Assembly: GCA_041477795.1 (NCBI GenBank)
Contig: JBGOUY010000122.1
Coordinates: forward strand, 1 to 11,878
Direction: 5' to 3'
Length of the DNA: 11,878 nt
From: DATFMP01 sp041477795
GTDB lineage: Bacteria; SAR324; JACQKK01
The notes beneath the pieces were generated by a model. It ran no database searches and was not told the origin of the DNA. It saw only the letters and a list, made by a program, of their open reading frames with translations. The first letter of the stretch is position 1. Every line of letters begins with the position of its first letter. A program made the translations under genes and the position numbers. Below, one piece after another: positions 1 through 6,604 of this stretch.

Positions 1-480
1 ACCCCTGCACGCCGCACGACCGCACGCCGCACCGCTGCGCGCCGCACAACCACGCGCCGCGCCGCGCCCAAGCGCGCCGCCCGCCGGCCCGCGGCGCCGC
101 CTGCCCCGCCCGGCGCGGGCATCTTCATCTGGCACGAGCTGATGACGCCCAGTGCCGCCGCCGCCAAGGCGTTCTACGGCAAGCTGTTCGGCTGGGGCAA
201 CCGCAGCATGAACGTGGGCCCCATGACCTACACGATCTTCACCCAGGCCGGCAAAGACCACGCCGGCATGATGGAGATGAGCGGGCCCGCCTGGCAGGGC
301 GTGCCGCCGAGCTGGATGCAGTATGTCCACGTGACCGACGTGGACGCCAGCACCCGGCAGGCGCGCGAGCTGGGCGGCCAGGTGATGCGCGAGCCGATGG
401 ACATTCCCGGCGTGGGCCGCTTCGCCGTGCTCAAGGATCCGGCCGGAGCCGTGCTGGCGATCTTCAAGCCCAGCATGTAG
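1..480 (+). CDS. VOC (glyoxalase-fold) family protein, 5' end outside the window
   Basis: The frame is open from the first base to the TAG at 478-480, so the gene is partial. The first visible ATG (142) lies inside the conserved fold: the first strand, reading IFIWHEL, is encoded at 121-141, so 142 cannot be the true start. The visible 159 residues are a ~40-residue basic tail rich in Arg, Ala and Thr, then Pro/Ala, then one VOC module. The module has AAAAKAFYGKLFGW (helix 1), a second half starting WMQYVHVTDVDAS, and an ending FAVLKDPAGAVLAIFKP, all typical of the glyoxalase/bleomycin-resistance fold. Candidate metal-ligand positions include the His of WHEL, the Glu of MMEMS and the His of YVHV; the last strand has no obvious acidic ligand, so metal binding is uncertain. 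The substrate cannot be told, as the fold covers lyases, dioxygenases and binding proteins. A strong hairpin follows at 537-567. Confidence 0.85.
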   Translation, partial: TPARRTTARRTAARRTTTRRAAPKRAARRPAAPPAPPGAGIFIWHELMTPSAAAAKAFYGKLFGWGNRSMNVGPMTYTIFTQAGKDHAGMMEMSGPAWQGVPPSWMQYVHVTDVDASTRQARELGGQVMREPMDIPGVGRFAVLKDPAGAVLAIFKPSM

Positions 481-536
481 CCTGCGCCCGCAGTTGTTCT
501 CCGCCGGCCGCTGATTAATCATCGGGCAGTCAGCGC

Positions 537-567
537 CAGGGGCTGCCGCATTCCGCGGCAGCTCCTG
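537..567 (+). terminator. Strong stem-loop downstream of the VOC gene
   Basis: The left arm CAGGGGCTGCCGC (537-549) pairs with 555-567 over 13 positions, all Watson-Crick except one G-T wobble, around the loop ATTCC. It lies 57 bases past the VOC stop. No T-run follows, so it is either a non-canonical terminator or an mRNA 3'-end stabiliser; termination is inferred from position and strength. Confidence 0.5.
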
Positions 568-910
568 CGTGAAGGCTGGTCCGGCCCTCCTCTTTACCCT
601 CCTCGCGACGCGCCACGACCGGCGCGAAATCCGCCTCTCGCGCGGCCCTCCGTGCCGGTCTCCGTCGACTCGTAGCTACCTGATCCACAAGGCAAGTTCG
701 CTCGCTCCGGCGAGTGCCCGAGGGGCATCGTCGCTGGCGCTGCCCGGTGCCGCGCTGGGCGCCCGGCAACGGGGGTGCAGGCTGGGGTACGCTCAATGCA
801 GACAGCCCCCGGCGACCGTGCACCGCGCCGCCTGCGGAGGCGTCGCGTGTGCGCACCGTTGCAGGTGTTCGCGGCTCCGGAACTCCCGGCGCTGCCCCCT
901 CTCATCCGCC

Positions 911-915
911 GGGAG
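911..915 (+). promoter_or_regulatory. Ribosome binding site of amt
   Basis: GGGAG lies 7 bases before the ATG at 923 and, with the signal peptide that follows, decides this start over the upstream in-frame ATG at 569. Confidence 0.7.
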
Positions 916-922
916 CGTCCTA

Positions 923-2668
923 ATGACTCGGATTCCCTATCGCACCAAGCTGCTCGCCGTCGGGGCAGCGCTGCTCGTGCTGTACGCGTTCTATGTGGCC
1001 GCGAGCTTTGCGCAGAGCACGCCCACGTCGCCCGCGGCCGCCAGCGTTCCGTCTCCCGGCGCAACCCCTGCGCCCGCGCCTGCCGCGGCGCCGGCCGAGC
1101 CGCAGGGCGACCCCACCGGCGGCAACAGCGCCGGGCCGCTCTACGCGCCCAACAGCTATCTGGCAGGCTGGGGCTCCGGCGTGTCCAGCAAGCCCGACGG
1201 CTCGGACTGGACCGCCTTCAAGGACCCCAAGAACCCCACCCCGCAGGAGCTGGCCGCCAACCTGTCCCGCGCCTTCTACTCCATCAACTTCGTGTGGACC
1301 CTCGTGGCGGGCTTCCTGGTGATGTTCATGCAGGCCGGCTTCGCCATGGTCGAGACCGGGCTGACCCGCGCCAAGAACGTCGGACACACCATGGCCATGA
1401 ACTTCATGGTGTACGGCATCGGCATGACGGGCTTCTTCGTGACGGGCTTCGCGCTGCTCTGCGGCGGGGCCAACGGCTCGCCCATCGGCGGCCCGGGGGC
1501 GCTGGGGGGCATCCCCGTGCTCAACAAGATGTTCAGCATCACCCTGGGCGGCAAGGACTTCGGGCTGTTCGGCACGACCGGCTTCTTCCTCTCCGGGCGC
1601 GCCTATGATGCCGCGGCCATCGTGTGGTTCCTGTTCATGATGGTCTTCATGGACACCACTGCGACCATTCCCACCGGCGCCCTGGCGGAACGCTGGAAGT
1701 TCTCCAGCTTCTTCGTGTTCAGCTTCTTCATCGGCGCGATCATCTATCCCATCTATGGCTGCTGGCTGTGGGGCGGCGGGTGGCTGGCCGAGCTGGGCCT
1801 GAACTTCGGGCTGGCCCACGGCGCCGTGGACTTTGCCGGCTCCTCCGTGGTGCACCTGCAGGGCGGCGCGCTGGCGCTGACCCTGGCGGTCCTGATCGGC
1901 CCGCGCCTGGGCAAGTTCGACGCGAACGGCCGGCCGCGCCCGATCGTGGCGCACAACATCCCCATGGCCGTCATCGGCACGTTCATCCTGGCCTTCGGCT
2001 GGTTCGGCTTCAATGCCGGCTCCTCCCTGGCCGGCACGGACGGCCGCATCGGCATCATCGCCACCAACACCATGCTCGCCTCGGCCGCCGGGGCCATCGG
2101 TGCCACCCTGTACCACTGGTTCATGCACCGGAAGCCGGACGTCTCCATGATGTGCAACGGCATGCTCGCCGGCCTGGTCGCGATCACGGCGCCCTGCGCC
2201 TTCGTCGCGCCCTGGGCGGCCTACCTGATCGGCCTCATCGCCGGCGTGCTGGTCGTCATCAGCGTGTACACCGTCGAGCGCATGGGCATCGACGACCCCG
2301 TGGGCGCCATCAGCGTGCACGGCGTCAACGGCCTGTGGGGTGTGTGGGCGCTGGGCCTGTTCGCGGACGGCACCTACGGCGCCGGCTGGAACGGCATCGG
2401 CTTCAACGAGTACATGGGCGTGGCCGGCCGCGGCGTCACCGGTCTGTTCTACGGCGACGGCAAGCAGTTCCTGGCCGAGGTCATCGCCTCCGTCGCCTGC
2501 ATCACCTGGAACGTCGCCGCCGGTGCGATCTTGTTCAAGCTCACGGGCCTGATCGTGGGCGGCAACCGCGTTTCGCCGGAGACCGAGCGGCTGGGCCTGG
2601 ACGTCCCGGAGATGGGCGCGCCCGGCTACACCGGCGTGCGCATGGAGCCCGAGTCCGTCATCGCGTGA
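923..2668 (+). CDS. amt: Ammonium transporter (Amt/MEP/Rh family)
   Basis: 581 residues forming an inner-membrane ammonium channel. Residues ~9-30 are a signal peptide (hydrophobic core, likely cleavage after SFA). A Pro/Ala-rich, then polar, periplasmic stretch of ~85 residues follows, longer than usual. The channel domain begins near residue 118 with FMQAGFAMVETGLTRAKN. By comparison with E. coli AmtB, the substrate-site Asp is D303 (AVDFAG), the twin pore histidines are H311 (VVHLQG) and H466 (SVHGVNG), and the conserved WFGFNAGS is at 360-367 with gate Phe F363. The cytoplasmic tail ends GLDVPEMG...GY, matching the region that contacts the PII protein GlnK, with Met where E. coli has His. 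No glnK or glnB neighbour is visible: the next gene is convergent and the one upstream is unrelated. The start at 923 is supported by GGGAG at 911-915. Nitrogen control is expected for this family but no clear site was found. Confidence 0.96.
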   Translation: MTRIPYRTKLLAVGAALLVLYAFYVAASFAQSTPTSPAAASVPSPGATPAPAPAAAPAEPQGDPTGGNSAGPLYAPNSYLAGWGSGVSSKPDGSDWTAFKDPKNPTPQELAANLSRAFYSINFVWTLVAGFLVMFMQAGFAMVETGLTRAKNVGHTMAMNFMVYGIGMTGFFVTGFALLCGGANGSPIGGPGALGGIPVLNKMFSITLGGKDFGLFGTTGFFLSGRAYDAAAIVWFLFMMVFMDTTATIPTGALAERWKFSSFFVFSFFIGAIIYPIYGCWLWGGGWLAELGLNFGLAHGAVDFAGSSVVHLQGGALALTLAVLIGPRLGKFDANGRPRPIVAHNIPMAVIGTFILAFGWFGFNAGSSLAGTDGRIGIIATNTMLASAAGAIGATLYHWFMHRKPDVSMMCNGMLAGLVAITAPCAFVAPWAAYLIGLIAGVLVVISVYTVERMGIDDPVGAISVHGVNGLWGVWALGLFADGTYGAGWNGIGFNEYMGVAGRGVTGLFYGDGKQFLAEVIASVACITWNVAAGAILFKLTGLIVGGNRVSPETERLGLDVPEMGAPGYTGVRMEPESVIA

Positions 2669-2680
2669 GCTTCCGCATTC

Positions 2681-2707
2681 CGCGCCGGCTGCCGCAAGGC
2701 CGGCGCG
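2681..2707 (+). terminator. GC-rich hairpin just after amt
   Basis: CGCGCCGGC (2681-2689) pairs perfectly with 2699-2707 around a 9-base loop, starting 12 bases after the amt stop. It is followed by G/C-rich sequence, not T's, so factor-independent termination is uncertain. Its place in a convergent gap fits a terminator role. Confidence 0.5.
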
Positions 2708-2717
2708 GTGCACGGCA

Positions 2718-2743
2718 CCGCACGGCGTGCAGGCTCCGTGCGG
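2718..2743. terminator. Second hairpin in the amt/lipocalin-like convergent gap
   Basis: CCGCACGG (2718-2725) pairs perfectly with CCGTGCGG (2736-2743) around a 10-base loop. It stands next to the first hairpin and could serve transcription from either side. There is no T-run. Confidence 0.35.
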
Positions 2744-2805
2744 CTGCTCCCCGCCGCATGTCGTCTCGGCAATCCTCTTCAGCAGACCCACGCGCGGTGA
2801 CTCCT

Positions 2806-2821
2806 CGCTCCGCAAGGAGCG
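2806..2821 (-). terminator. Small hairpin downstream of the lipocalin-like gene
   Basis: CGCTCC (2806-2811) and GGAGCG (2816-2821) form a 6-bp stem with the loop GCAA (TTGC on the minus strand). It lies 45 bases past the minus-strand stop at 2867. It is small and lacks a T-run, so it is only a candidate terminator for the minus-strand pair. Confidence 0.3.
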
Positions 2822-2866
2822 CGGGGTTCCGCACGGGCGTCTTGCACCGTCCCGCGCCGTGCGTCT

Positions 2867-4216
2867 TCAGCGCAGCGCCCCGCCCAGCGGGCCGGCGTAG
2901 CCGGTCAGCTCCAGGTAGCCCTCGCCGCGCACGGGCCGCCCGGCGAGCGTGCCCTCCGCCCACACGGCGCCCTCCCAGTAGGCGAAGGGCGTGCCGGGCG
3001 CCGCCGCCTGTTCCTGGGCGTCGAAGGCCGGCGTGATGCGCAACTCCAGCGTGGCCTGTGCCGGGCCCGGCACGGCCCGTCGCCGCTCCAGTGGCCCTGG
3101 CACCGTCAGGGGCTCCTCCGGCGGCACTGGCACTGTCAGGTGCCACTCGAGCGGATAGTCCGCGCCCGTGACGGGGCTGTGCCAGTTGCGCCCGGGCGTG
3201 AAGGTGGCGCGCCGGACGTCCCGCGCGGGTGCGTCCGCGCCACCGAGCGCCAGGCGCGTGCGCCGCCCGTCCGCCGTGACCCAGTCGCCGCCGGAGGCCG
3301 GGTCGGCCGTGCCGTCGTGGCGGCGCAGGCGGTAGAGCATCAGCGCGCTGCCGTCGTCCAGCCGCAGCGCCAGCCAGTCCCAGCCAGCCAGGGCCGGGCC
3401 GAGCTGGCTGGTGCCGAACTCGTGATCCATCCACGTGCTGCCTTCGACGCGCCACTGCGTGCCGTCCACGCGCAGCGTGCCTGCGGTCTCCATGCGGGGC
3501 TGGGAGTAGTACCAGGAGGCCTGGCCGGGCGCGTCTCCCTTGCGGTCCAGCCCGCCCGTGCCGTGCAGCAGCGGCGGGCCGCGCCCGTGCAGGGTGAGCG
3601 CCAGCGCGAAGTCGCCCGCGTCCACGGTGAGGCGCACGCCGTGCGGATCGTCCGCCAGGGCGTCGGCGCGCCAGGGGCCCAGCCACACCGCGTGCCGGTC
3701 GGGCGCGGCGCCGCTCAGGCCCAGGCTGTCCCGCCCGGCGCGGCTGGCGTGGCGGTAGCGCTGCGCGGCGATGTCGCTCAGCGCCACGTGCGCCAGGTAG
3801 AGCGAGCGCACGGCCCAGGCGCTGGGCCGCCCCGGCGCGGCCCCCGGCAGGCCCTGGCGGAAGAAGGTGACCTGGTAGCCGAAGGGCCGCCCCTCCGCCG
3901 TGCGCACGATGCCGGTGTAGTACCACCACTCCAGGCGATAGGGCGGGTGCTGGCCGTGGTCGCGCGGGAAGCGCCAGACGCGCTGGCCCTCCGCGCGCCG
4001 GAAGGCCGGCGCTGGGGACCCGTCCGCGGCCCCGCCTGCAGCCGCAGCGCCGCCCACAGACCCGCTCGTGGCCAGCGCCAGCAGCGCGACCCGCAGCAGG
4101 AAATCCCGCAGCGCCAGCGTACGGATGCGGGCGGGGCGTGTGGGGAGTGGACGCCGGCATGAGCCGGCGCGCGAAGACCCGCTGCGGGGGCCGCGCTCCG
4201 GCATGCGGTCAGGCAT
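2867..4216 (-). CDS. Secreted lipocalin-like protein of the CrtC/AttH family (predicted secreted hydrolase, COG5621 type)
   Basis: 449 residues as called. The family signatures are clear: LEWWYYTG at 95-102, GYQVTFFRQG at 113-122, LYLAHVALSD at 139-148, WMDHEFGT at 262-269, GWDWLALRLDDG at 278-289, and YWEGAVWAEG near 413-422. This is the carotenoid-1,2-hydratase-like fold of two lipocalin-type beta barrels; most such proteins are exported and have no proven reaction. A hydrophobic segment at ~38-60 (FLLRVALLALA, then Gly/Ala) looks like a signal peptide, but ~36 Arg/Pro-rich residues precede it, so the true start may lie downstream. The ATG at 4216 overlaps the stop of the upstream phosphodiesterase (ATGCCTGA); an ATG at 4204 and non-ATG codons are alternatives. 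Residues ~362-387 are a Val-Pro-rich insertion in a normally compact region. I know homologues beside FtsX-type ABC transporters; none is seen here. Confidence 0.88.
   Translation of the reverse strand: MPDRMPERGPRSGSSRAGSCRRPLPTRPARIRTLALRDFLLRVALLALATSGSVGGAAAAGGAADGSPAPAFRRAEGQRVWRFPRDHGQHPPYRLEWWYYTGIVRTAEGRPFGYQVTFFRQGLPGAAPGRPSAWAVRSLYLAHVALSDIAAQRYRHASRAGRDSLGLSGAAPDRHAVWLGPWRADALADDPHGVRLTVDAGDFALALTLHGRGPPLLHGTGGLDRKGDAPGQASWYYSQPRMETAGTLRVDGTQWRVEGSTWMDHEFGTSQLGPALAGWDWLALRLDDGSALMLYRLRRHDGTADPASGGDWVTADGRRTRLALGGADAPARDVRRATFTPGRNWHSPVTGADYPLEWHLTVPVPPEEPLTVPGPLERRRAVPGPAQATLELRITPAFDAQEQAAAPGTPFAYWEGAVWAEGTLAGRPVRGEGYLELTGYAGPLGGALR
4152..4169 (-). other. Hairpin inside the doubtful 5' part of the lipocalin-like gene
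   Basis: CGCCGGC (4152-4158) and GCCGGCG (4163-4169) are perfect arms around ATGA. It falls in the Arg/Pro-rich part before the signal peptide. If translation really begins downstream, this would be an intercistronic stem-loop between the two minus-strand genes. Confidence 0.3.
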
Positions 4217-5576
4217 CCTGCAGGGCGCGGCCGTCCAAGCCCTGCAGCGCCAGGCCCAGGTGGCGCAGGATCGTTGGCGCCACGTCGATGCACGAGGAGG
4301 CGTCCTGGCGCACGCTGCCCGGCGCGAAGCCCGCGCCCAGCGCCAGCAGGATCGGGCTCTGCTCGTAGAAGCCCGTGCCGCCGTGCTCGCCGCAGCCCAC
4401 GCGGTTGTGGCCGGTCGGCTCGTAGACGATGTCGCTGTAGCCCGGCACGCCGAACTCGTTGGAGCGCGCGGACTTGCGCAGGGATACCGCCGCGGCCAGC
4501 GCCATCCCCGTGTCCAGTCCCAGCGCCGTCAGCTCGCCGCCCGCATGCACCTCGGCCACCCAGTCCTGCGTGGCGAGGAACTCCACGAGCGCCGGCACGC
4601 GGCCCTCGGCCGCCGGCGAGACGTAGAACAGCGCCGAGGTGCCCTGGGAGGCGGGCACGACGTCGCTGGAGTGCGGCGCGGCCTTGAGCCCCGCCTGCAC
4701 CAGCAGGGCGTTCGCGTCGATGATGCGATCGGTGGTCTCGTTTCCGTGGTCGGAGGTCACCAGCAGCAGCAGCTCGCGCCCGTCGGGGTCCTCGCGCTGC
4801 ACGGCCTCCAGCACGTGCGCCACGCAGGCGTCCGCTCCGGCCAGCGCGCGCAGGTGCTCCGGGCCGCCGAGTGGATTCTCGTGCGCCGTGTTGTCCGGCT
4901 CGCTCAGCCAGAGCACGGCCAGGGGCGGGCGCCGCTCCCGCAGCACCTCGGCCACGAAGCGATCCGTGCATGCGGCATCCCCGGCGATGCCCTTGGGCAC
5001 GTCCAGGTGCTCCCCGGCCGGCAGCGGACGCAGGCCGGGGCCGTGGGAGCCGGCGCGGTTGTACAGGTGGCCGTAGCCGTCCGGATCCTGGAAGTGCGCC
5101 GCGCCGGGCGAGGCGTTGGAGAACACGATCGCGCCGCCATGAGGCGCCAGGCGCTGGGCCAGCGTGGGTCGCGTCAGCACGCGGCCGGTCGCCGCGCGCA
5201 GGCGCTCGCGGAAGTCCGCCTTGCCCGTGGACAGGCACACCAGCCCCGCCCCTTCGTCGATGACCATGGTGTTGCCCAGCAGCCCGTGGTGGCGCGGCAG
5301 GCAGCCGGTGGCGATGGACGCCGAGGCCGTGCGCGTGGTGGAGGGGAAGACGCTGCGGTGCTGCGCGAAGCGGCAGGCCTGCCCGGCCAGCCGGGCCAGC
5401 GTGGGCGTCGTTTCCGGGCGGATCAAGTCGGCGCGCATGCTGTCCACCACCACCAGCACGGTGCGCGGTGTGCGTGGCGCGCGCGCTGGCACTGCTGCCC
5501 GGGCGGAGCCGGCGGAACGGCCGGTGCCGCCGGAGGCGCGCTGTGCCGGGGGCTGGGTCGGATCGCGGTGGGCCAT
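4209..5576 (-). CDS. Alkaline-phosphatase-superfamily phosphodiesterase/nucleotide pyrophosphatase-like protein
   Basis: 455 residues from the ATG at 5576, chosen because AGGAGC (5581-5586 on the plus strand as GCTCCT) sits just upstream; an earlier in-frame start at 5615 lacks this. After a ~35-residue Ala/Arg/Pro-rich disordered tail, the metal-dependent core is complete: D45 in LVVVDSMRAD, the nucleophile region PSTTRTAS with T81 the likely nucleophile and IATG following, D228 and H232 in EPDNTAHE, D276-H277 in TSDHGNE, and H398 in GCGEHGGTG. These match the two-metal site of the type I phosphodiesterase / phosphonoacetate hydrolase branch. Phosphate ester or phosphonate hydrolysis is therefore expected; the exact substrate is not readable. 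No signal peptide is evident, so a cytoplasmic place is likely though not certain. It is followed at once by the lipocalin-like gene, probably as one transcript, and is divergent from the RDD gene. Confidence 0.88.
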   Translation of the reverse strand: MAHRDPTQPPAQRASGGTGRSAGSARAAVPARAPRTPRTVLVVVDSMRADLIRPETTPTLARLAGQACRFAQHRSVFPSTTRTASASIATGCLPRHHGLLGNTMVIDEGAGLVCLSTGKADFRERLRAATGRVLTRPTLAQRLAPHGGAIVFSNASPGAAHFQDPDGYGHLYNRAGSHGPGLRPLPAGEHLDVPKGIAGDAACTDRFVAEVLRERRPPLAVLWLSEPDNTAHENPLGGPEHLRALAGADACVAHVLEAVQREDPDGRELLLLVTSDHGNETTDRIIDANALLVQAGLKAAPHSSDVVPASQGTSALFYVSPAAEGRVPALVEFLATQDWVAEVHAGGELTALGLDTGMALAAAVSLRKSARSNEFGVPGYSDIVYEPTGHNRVGCGEHGGTGFYEQSPILLALGAGFAPGSVRQDASSCIDVAPTILRHLGLALQGLDGRALQDA

Positions 5577-5580
5577 ACTC

Positions 5581-5586
5581 GCTCCT
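5581..5586 (-). promoter_or_regulatory. Ribosome binding site of the phosphodiesterase gene
   Basis: On the minus strand AGGAGC lies 4-6 bases before the ATG at 5576. It selects this start over the in-frame start 13 codons upstream. Confidence 0.7.
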
Positions 5587-5693
5587 GTGGGCGGTGCTGC
5601 GCTGCGGACGGCCACGCTATCACGGCGGCGCGCGGAGCGTCCACGGGACGGCGCCGCGGCCGTCTAAGCGAGCACGCCGGGCGGTGCGCGGTG

Positions 5694-5743
5694 CAGGCGC
5701 CGGCAGCAGGCGCCGTCAGGCGCCCGTCCTGGCATCAGGCGCC
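5694..5743. repeat. Four copies of CAGGCGCC in a divergent promoter region
   Basis: CAGGCGCC occurs exactly at 5694-5701, 5707-5714, 5717-5724 and 5736-5743, all in the same orientation, between the divergent phosphodiesterase and RDD genes. Start-to-start spacing is 13, 10 and 19 bases, so this is not a simple tandem array. Each copy contains the palindrome GGCGCC. A regulator binding array or a decayed short repeat are both possible. Confidence 0.6.
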
Positions 5744-5813
5744 ACGTTGGGCTAAGCATGGGGAGACCGGCGCCGTCCCGCGCCTCACCGGCCACCTCGC
5801 CGCAGCGAGCCCC

Positions 5814-6353
5814 ATGCCCGACCGTGTCGGAATCCCGCCCCGCGCCGCCGCGCTGCTCCTGGACCTGACGGGCGTGCTGCTGCTCGCGTTCCTGTTCGGG
5901 CCGTGGATCGGCATCCGCCTGGGGCTGGACACGGTGGGCGGCCAGGGCCCCGGCGCCGGCGGCATGATGGCGGCGGGCGCCGCCGGCAGCGCGGTGATCG
6001 GCCTGCTCTGGTTCGGCGTGGAGGGCATCTGGGGCGCCTCGCCCGGCAAGCGCCTGCTGCGCCTGCGCATCGGCACGGAAGCGGGCGAGCGCGCCCGCCT
6101 GCGCACCTACGCCTTGCGCTGGGCGCTCAAGAACGCCCCCACCCTGCTGGGCCTGGTCGGCGTGATCGTCTCGCTGCACCTGCCCCGGCTCGGCAACGGG
6201 TTCACCCTGCTCTCCTACCTGAGCGGCGTCGTCATCCTCGCCGGCTGCTTCATCGCCTACCGCAGCGACCGGCAGGCCCTGCACGACATCCTGGCCGGCA
6301 CCGCCGTCTACCGTGCCCCGCAGCCCCTCCCGCCCGCCTCCGCGCCCGAATAG
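5814..6353 (+). CDS. RDD family integral membrane protein
   Basis: 179 residues. The N-terminus IPPRAAALLLDLTGVLLLAF carries the conserved Arg (R10) and Asp (D17) of the first RDD helix. Hydrophobic segments follow at ~11-31, ~50-68, ~109-122 and ~131-148. The family motif after helix 2 is present as GASPGKRLLRLRI (74-86), and the C-terminal motif as SDRQALHDILAGTAVY (151-166) with D158. RDD proteins are small inner-membrane proteins mostly without a proven task; some relatives have been linked to ion transport. The frame is open far upstream, but ATG 5814 is where family similarity starts. Its ribosome site is weak (GCGAG, ~5 bases before). A Pro/Ala tail ends the protein. It stands alone: divergent on the left, convergent on the right. 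Confidence 0.88.
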   Translation: MPDRVGIPPRAAALLLDLTGVLLLAFLFGPWIGIRLGLDTVGGQGPGAGGMMAAGAAGSAVIGLLWFGVEGIWGASPGKRLLRLRIGTEAGERARLRTYALRWALKNAPTLLGLVGVIVSLHLPRLGNGFTLLSYLSGVVILAGCFIAYRSDRQALHDILAGTAVYRAPQPLPPASAPE

Positions 6354-6380
6354 CGGGGCAGCCGCCACCCCATCCCCCGA

Positions 6381-6604
6381 CCCCTTCCCCGCTAGGCAGG
6401 GAAGGGGCGCACGTCGATCGCTCGGGCGGATTGCGAATGGCCTGCGTCGCAACCTCACCCCGCTCCGCTCACGCGGAGCTGCCCCTCTCCACCCTGCGGA
6501 GAGGGGCGCAACGCCGCCGCTGGTGCGCCCCGCGAGCGGGGCTCACGGCAGAGAGGGGGCGTGGAGCCGCCCCTGGCGCGGATTTTTCCCTCTCCCGTGG
6601 GAGA
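6381..6604. repeat. REP-like cluster of five stem-loops in a convergent gap
   Basis: The gap between the convergent RDD and Lnt-like genes (6354-6659) holds no gene but a run of palindromes. CCCCTTCCC (6381-6389) pairs with 6399-6407. GCTCCGC (6462-6468) pairs with 6473-6479. GCCCCTCTCC (6481-6490) pairs perfectly with 6498-6507 around ACCCTGC. GCCCCG (6527-6532) pairs with 6537-6542. TCTCCC (6591-6596) pairs with 6599-6604. The style, 'cctcacccc... cccctctcc ... ggagagggg', resembles the intergenic palindromic repeats scattered through many high-GC proteobacterial genomes. It likely also ends transcription from both sides. Only one locus is visible, so its repeated nature elsewhere is inference. 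Confidence 0.6.

Larger units (their letters stand above)
481..922. other. Long non-coding leader between the VOC gene and amt
   Basis: These 442 bases hold no ORF that looks like a protein. The amt frame stays open upstream to 569, but its translation there is Arg/Cys/Ser-rich and the well-supported amt start is at 923. The stretch contains the 10-bp palindrome TGATTAATCA (512-521), AT-rich against its surroundings, and the hairpin at 537-567. It also has two oppositely oriented half-sites, GGTGCA (774-779) and TGCACC (819-824), resembling halves of an NtrC site, but their spacing does not fit the consensus. I found no convincing sigma-70 or sigma-54 promoter, although the amt promoter should lie here. 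Confidence 0.5.

Noticed and set aside
848..863. Possible sigma-54 promoter ending in TTGCA before amt
   Set aside because: The -12 part fits, but the -24 part reads TGTGCG instead of TGGCAC and lacks the required GG, and no correctly spaced NtrC site is nearby.
852..869. GCACC...GGTGT as an NtrC site
   Set aside because: The spacer is six bases instead of five and one arm is imperfect; in such GC-rich DNA this is weak.
569..922. In-frame upstream extension of amt, giving a 699-residue protein
   Set aside because: The extra residues are Arg/Cys/Ser-rich without family similarity, while the ATG at 923 has a good ribosome site and starts a proper signal peptide.
920..2815. 631-residue open frame antisense to amt
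   Set aside because: It is a mirror of amt caused by high GC: Asp/Glu/Gly/His-rich, no recognisable domain, and amt is certain on the other strand.
5694..5743. CRISPR-like array
   Set aside because: The units are only 8 bases with 2-11 base gaps, far from CRISPR repeat and spacer sizes, and no cas gene is present.
4068..5813. Long plus-strand open frame running into the RDD gene
   Set aside because: It lies antisense to the phosphodiesterase and has no domain; only the part from 5814 on shows RDD similarity.
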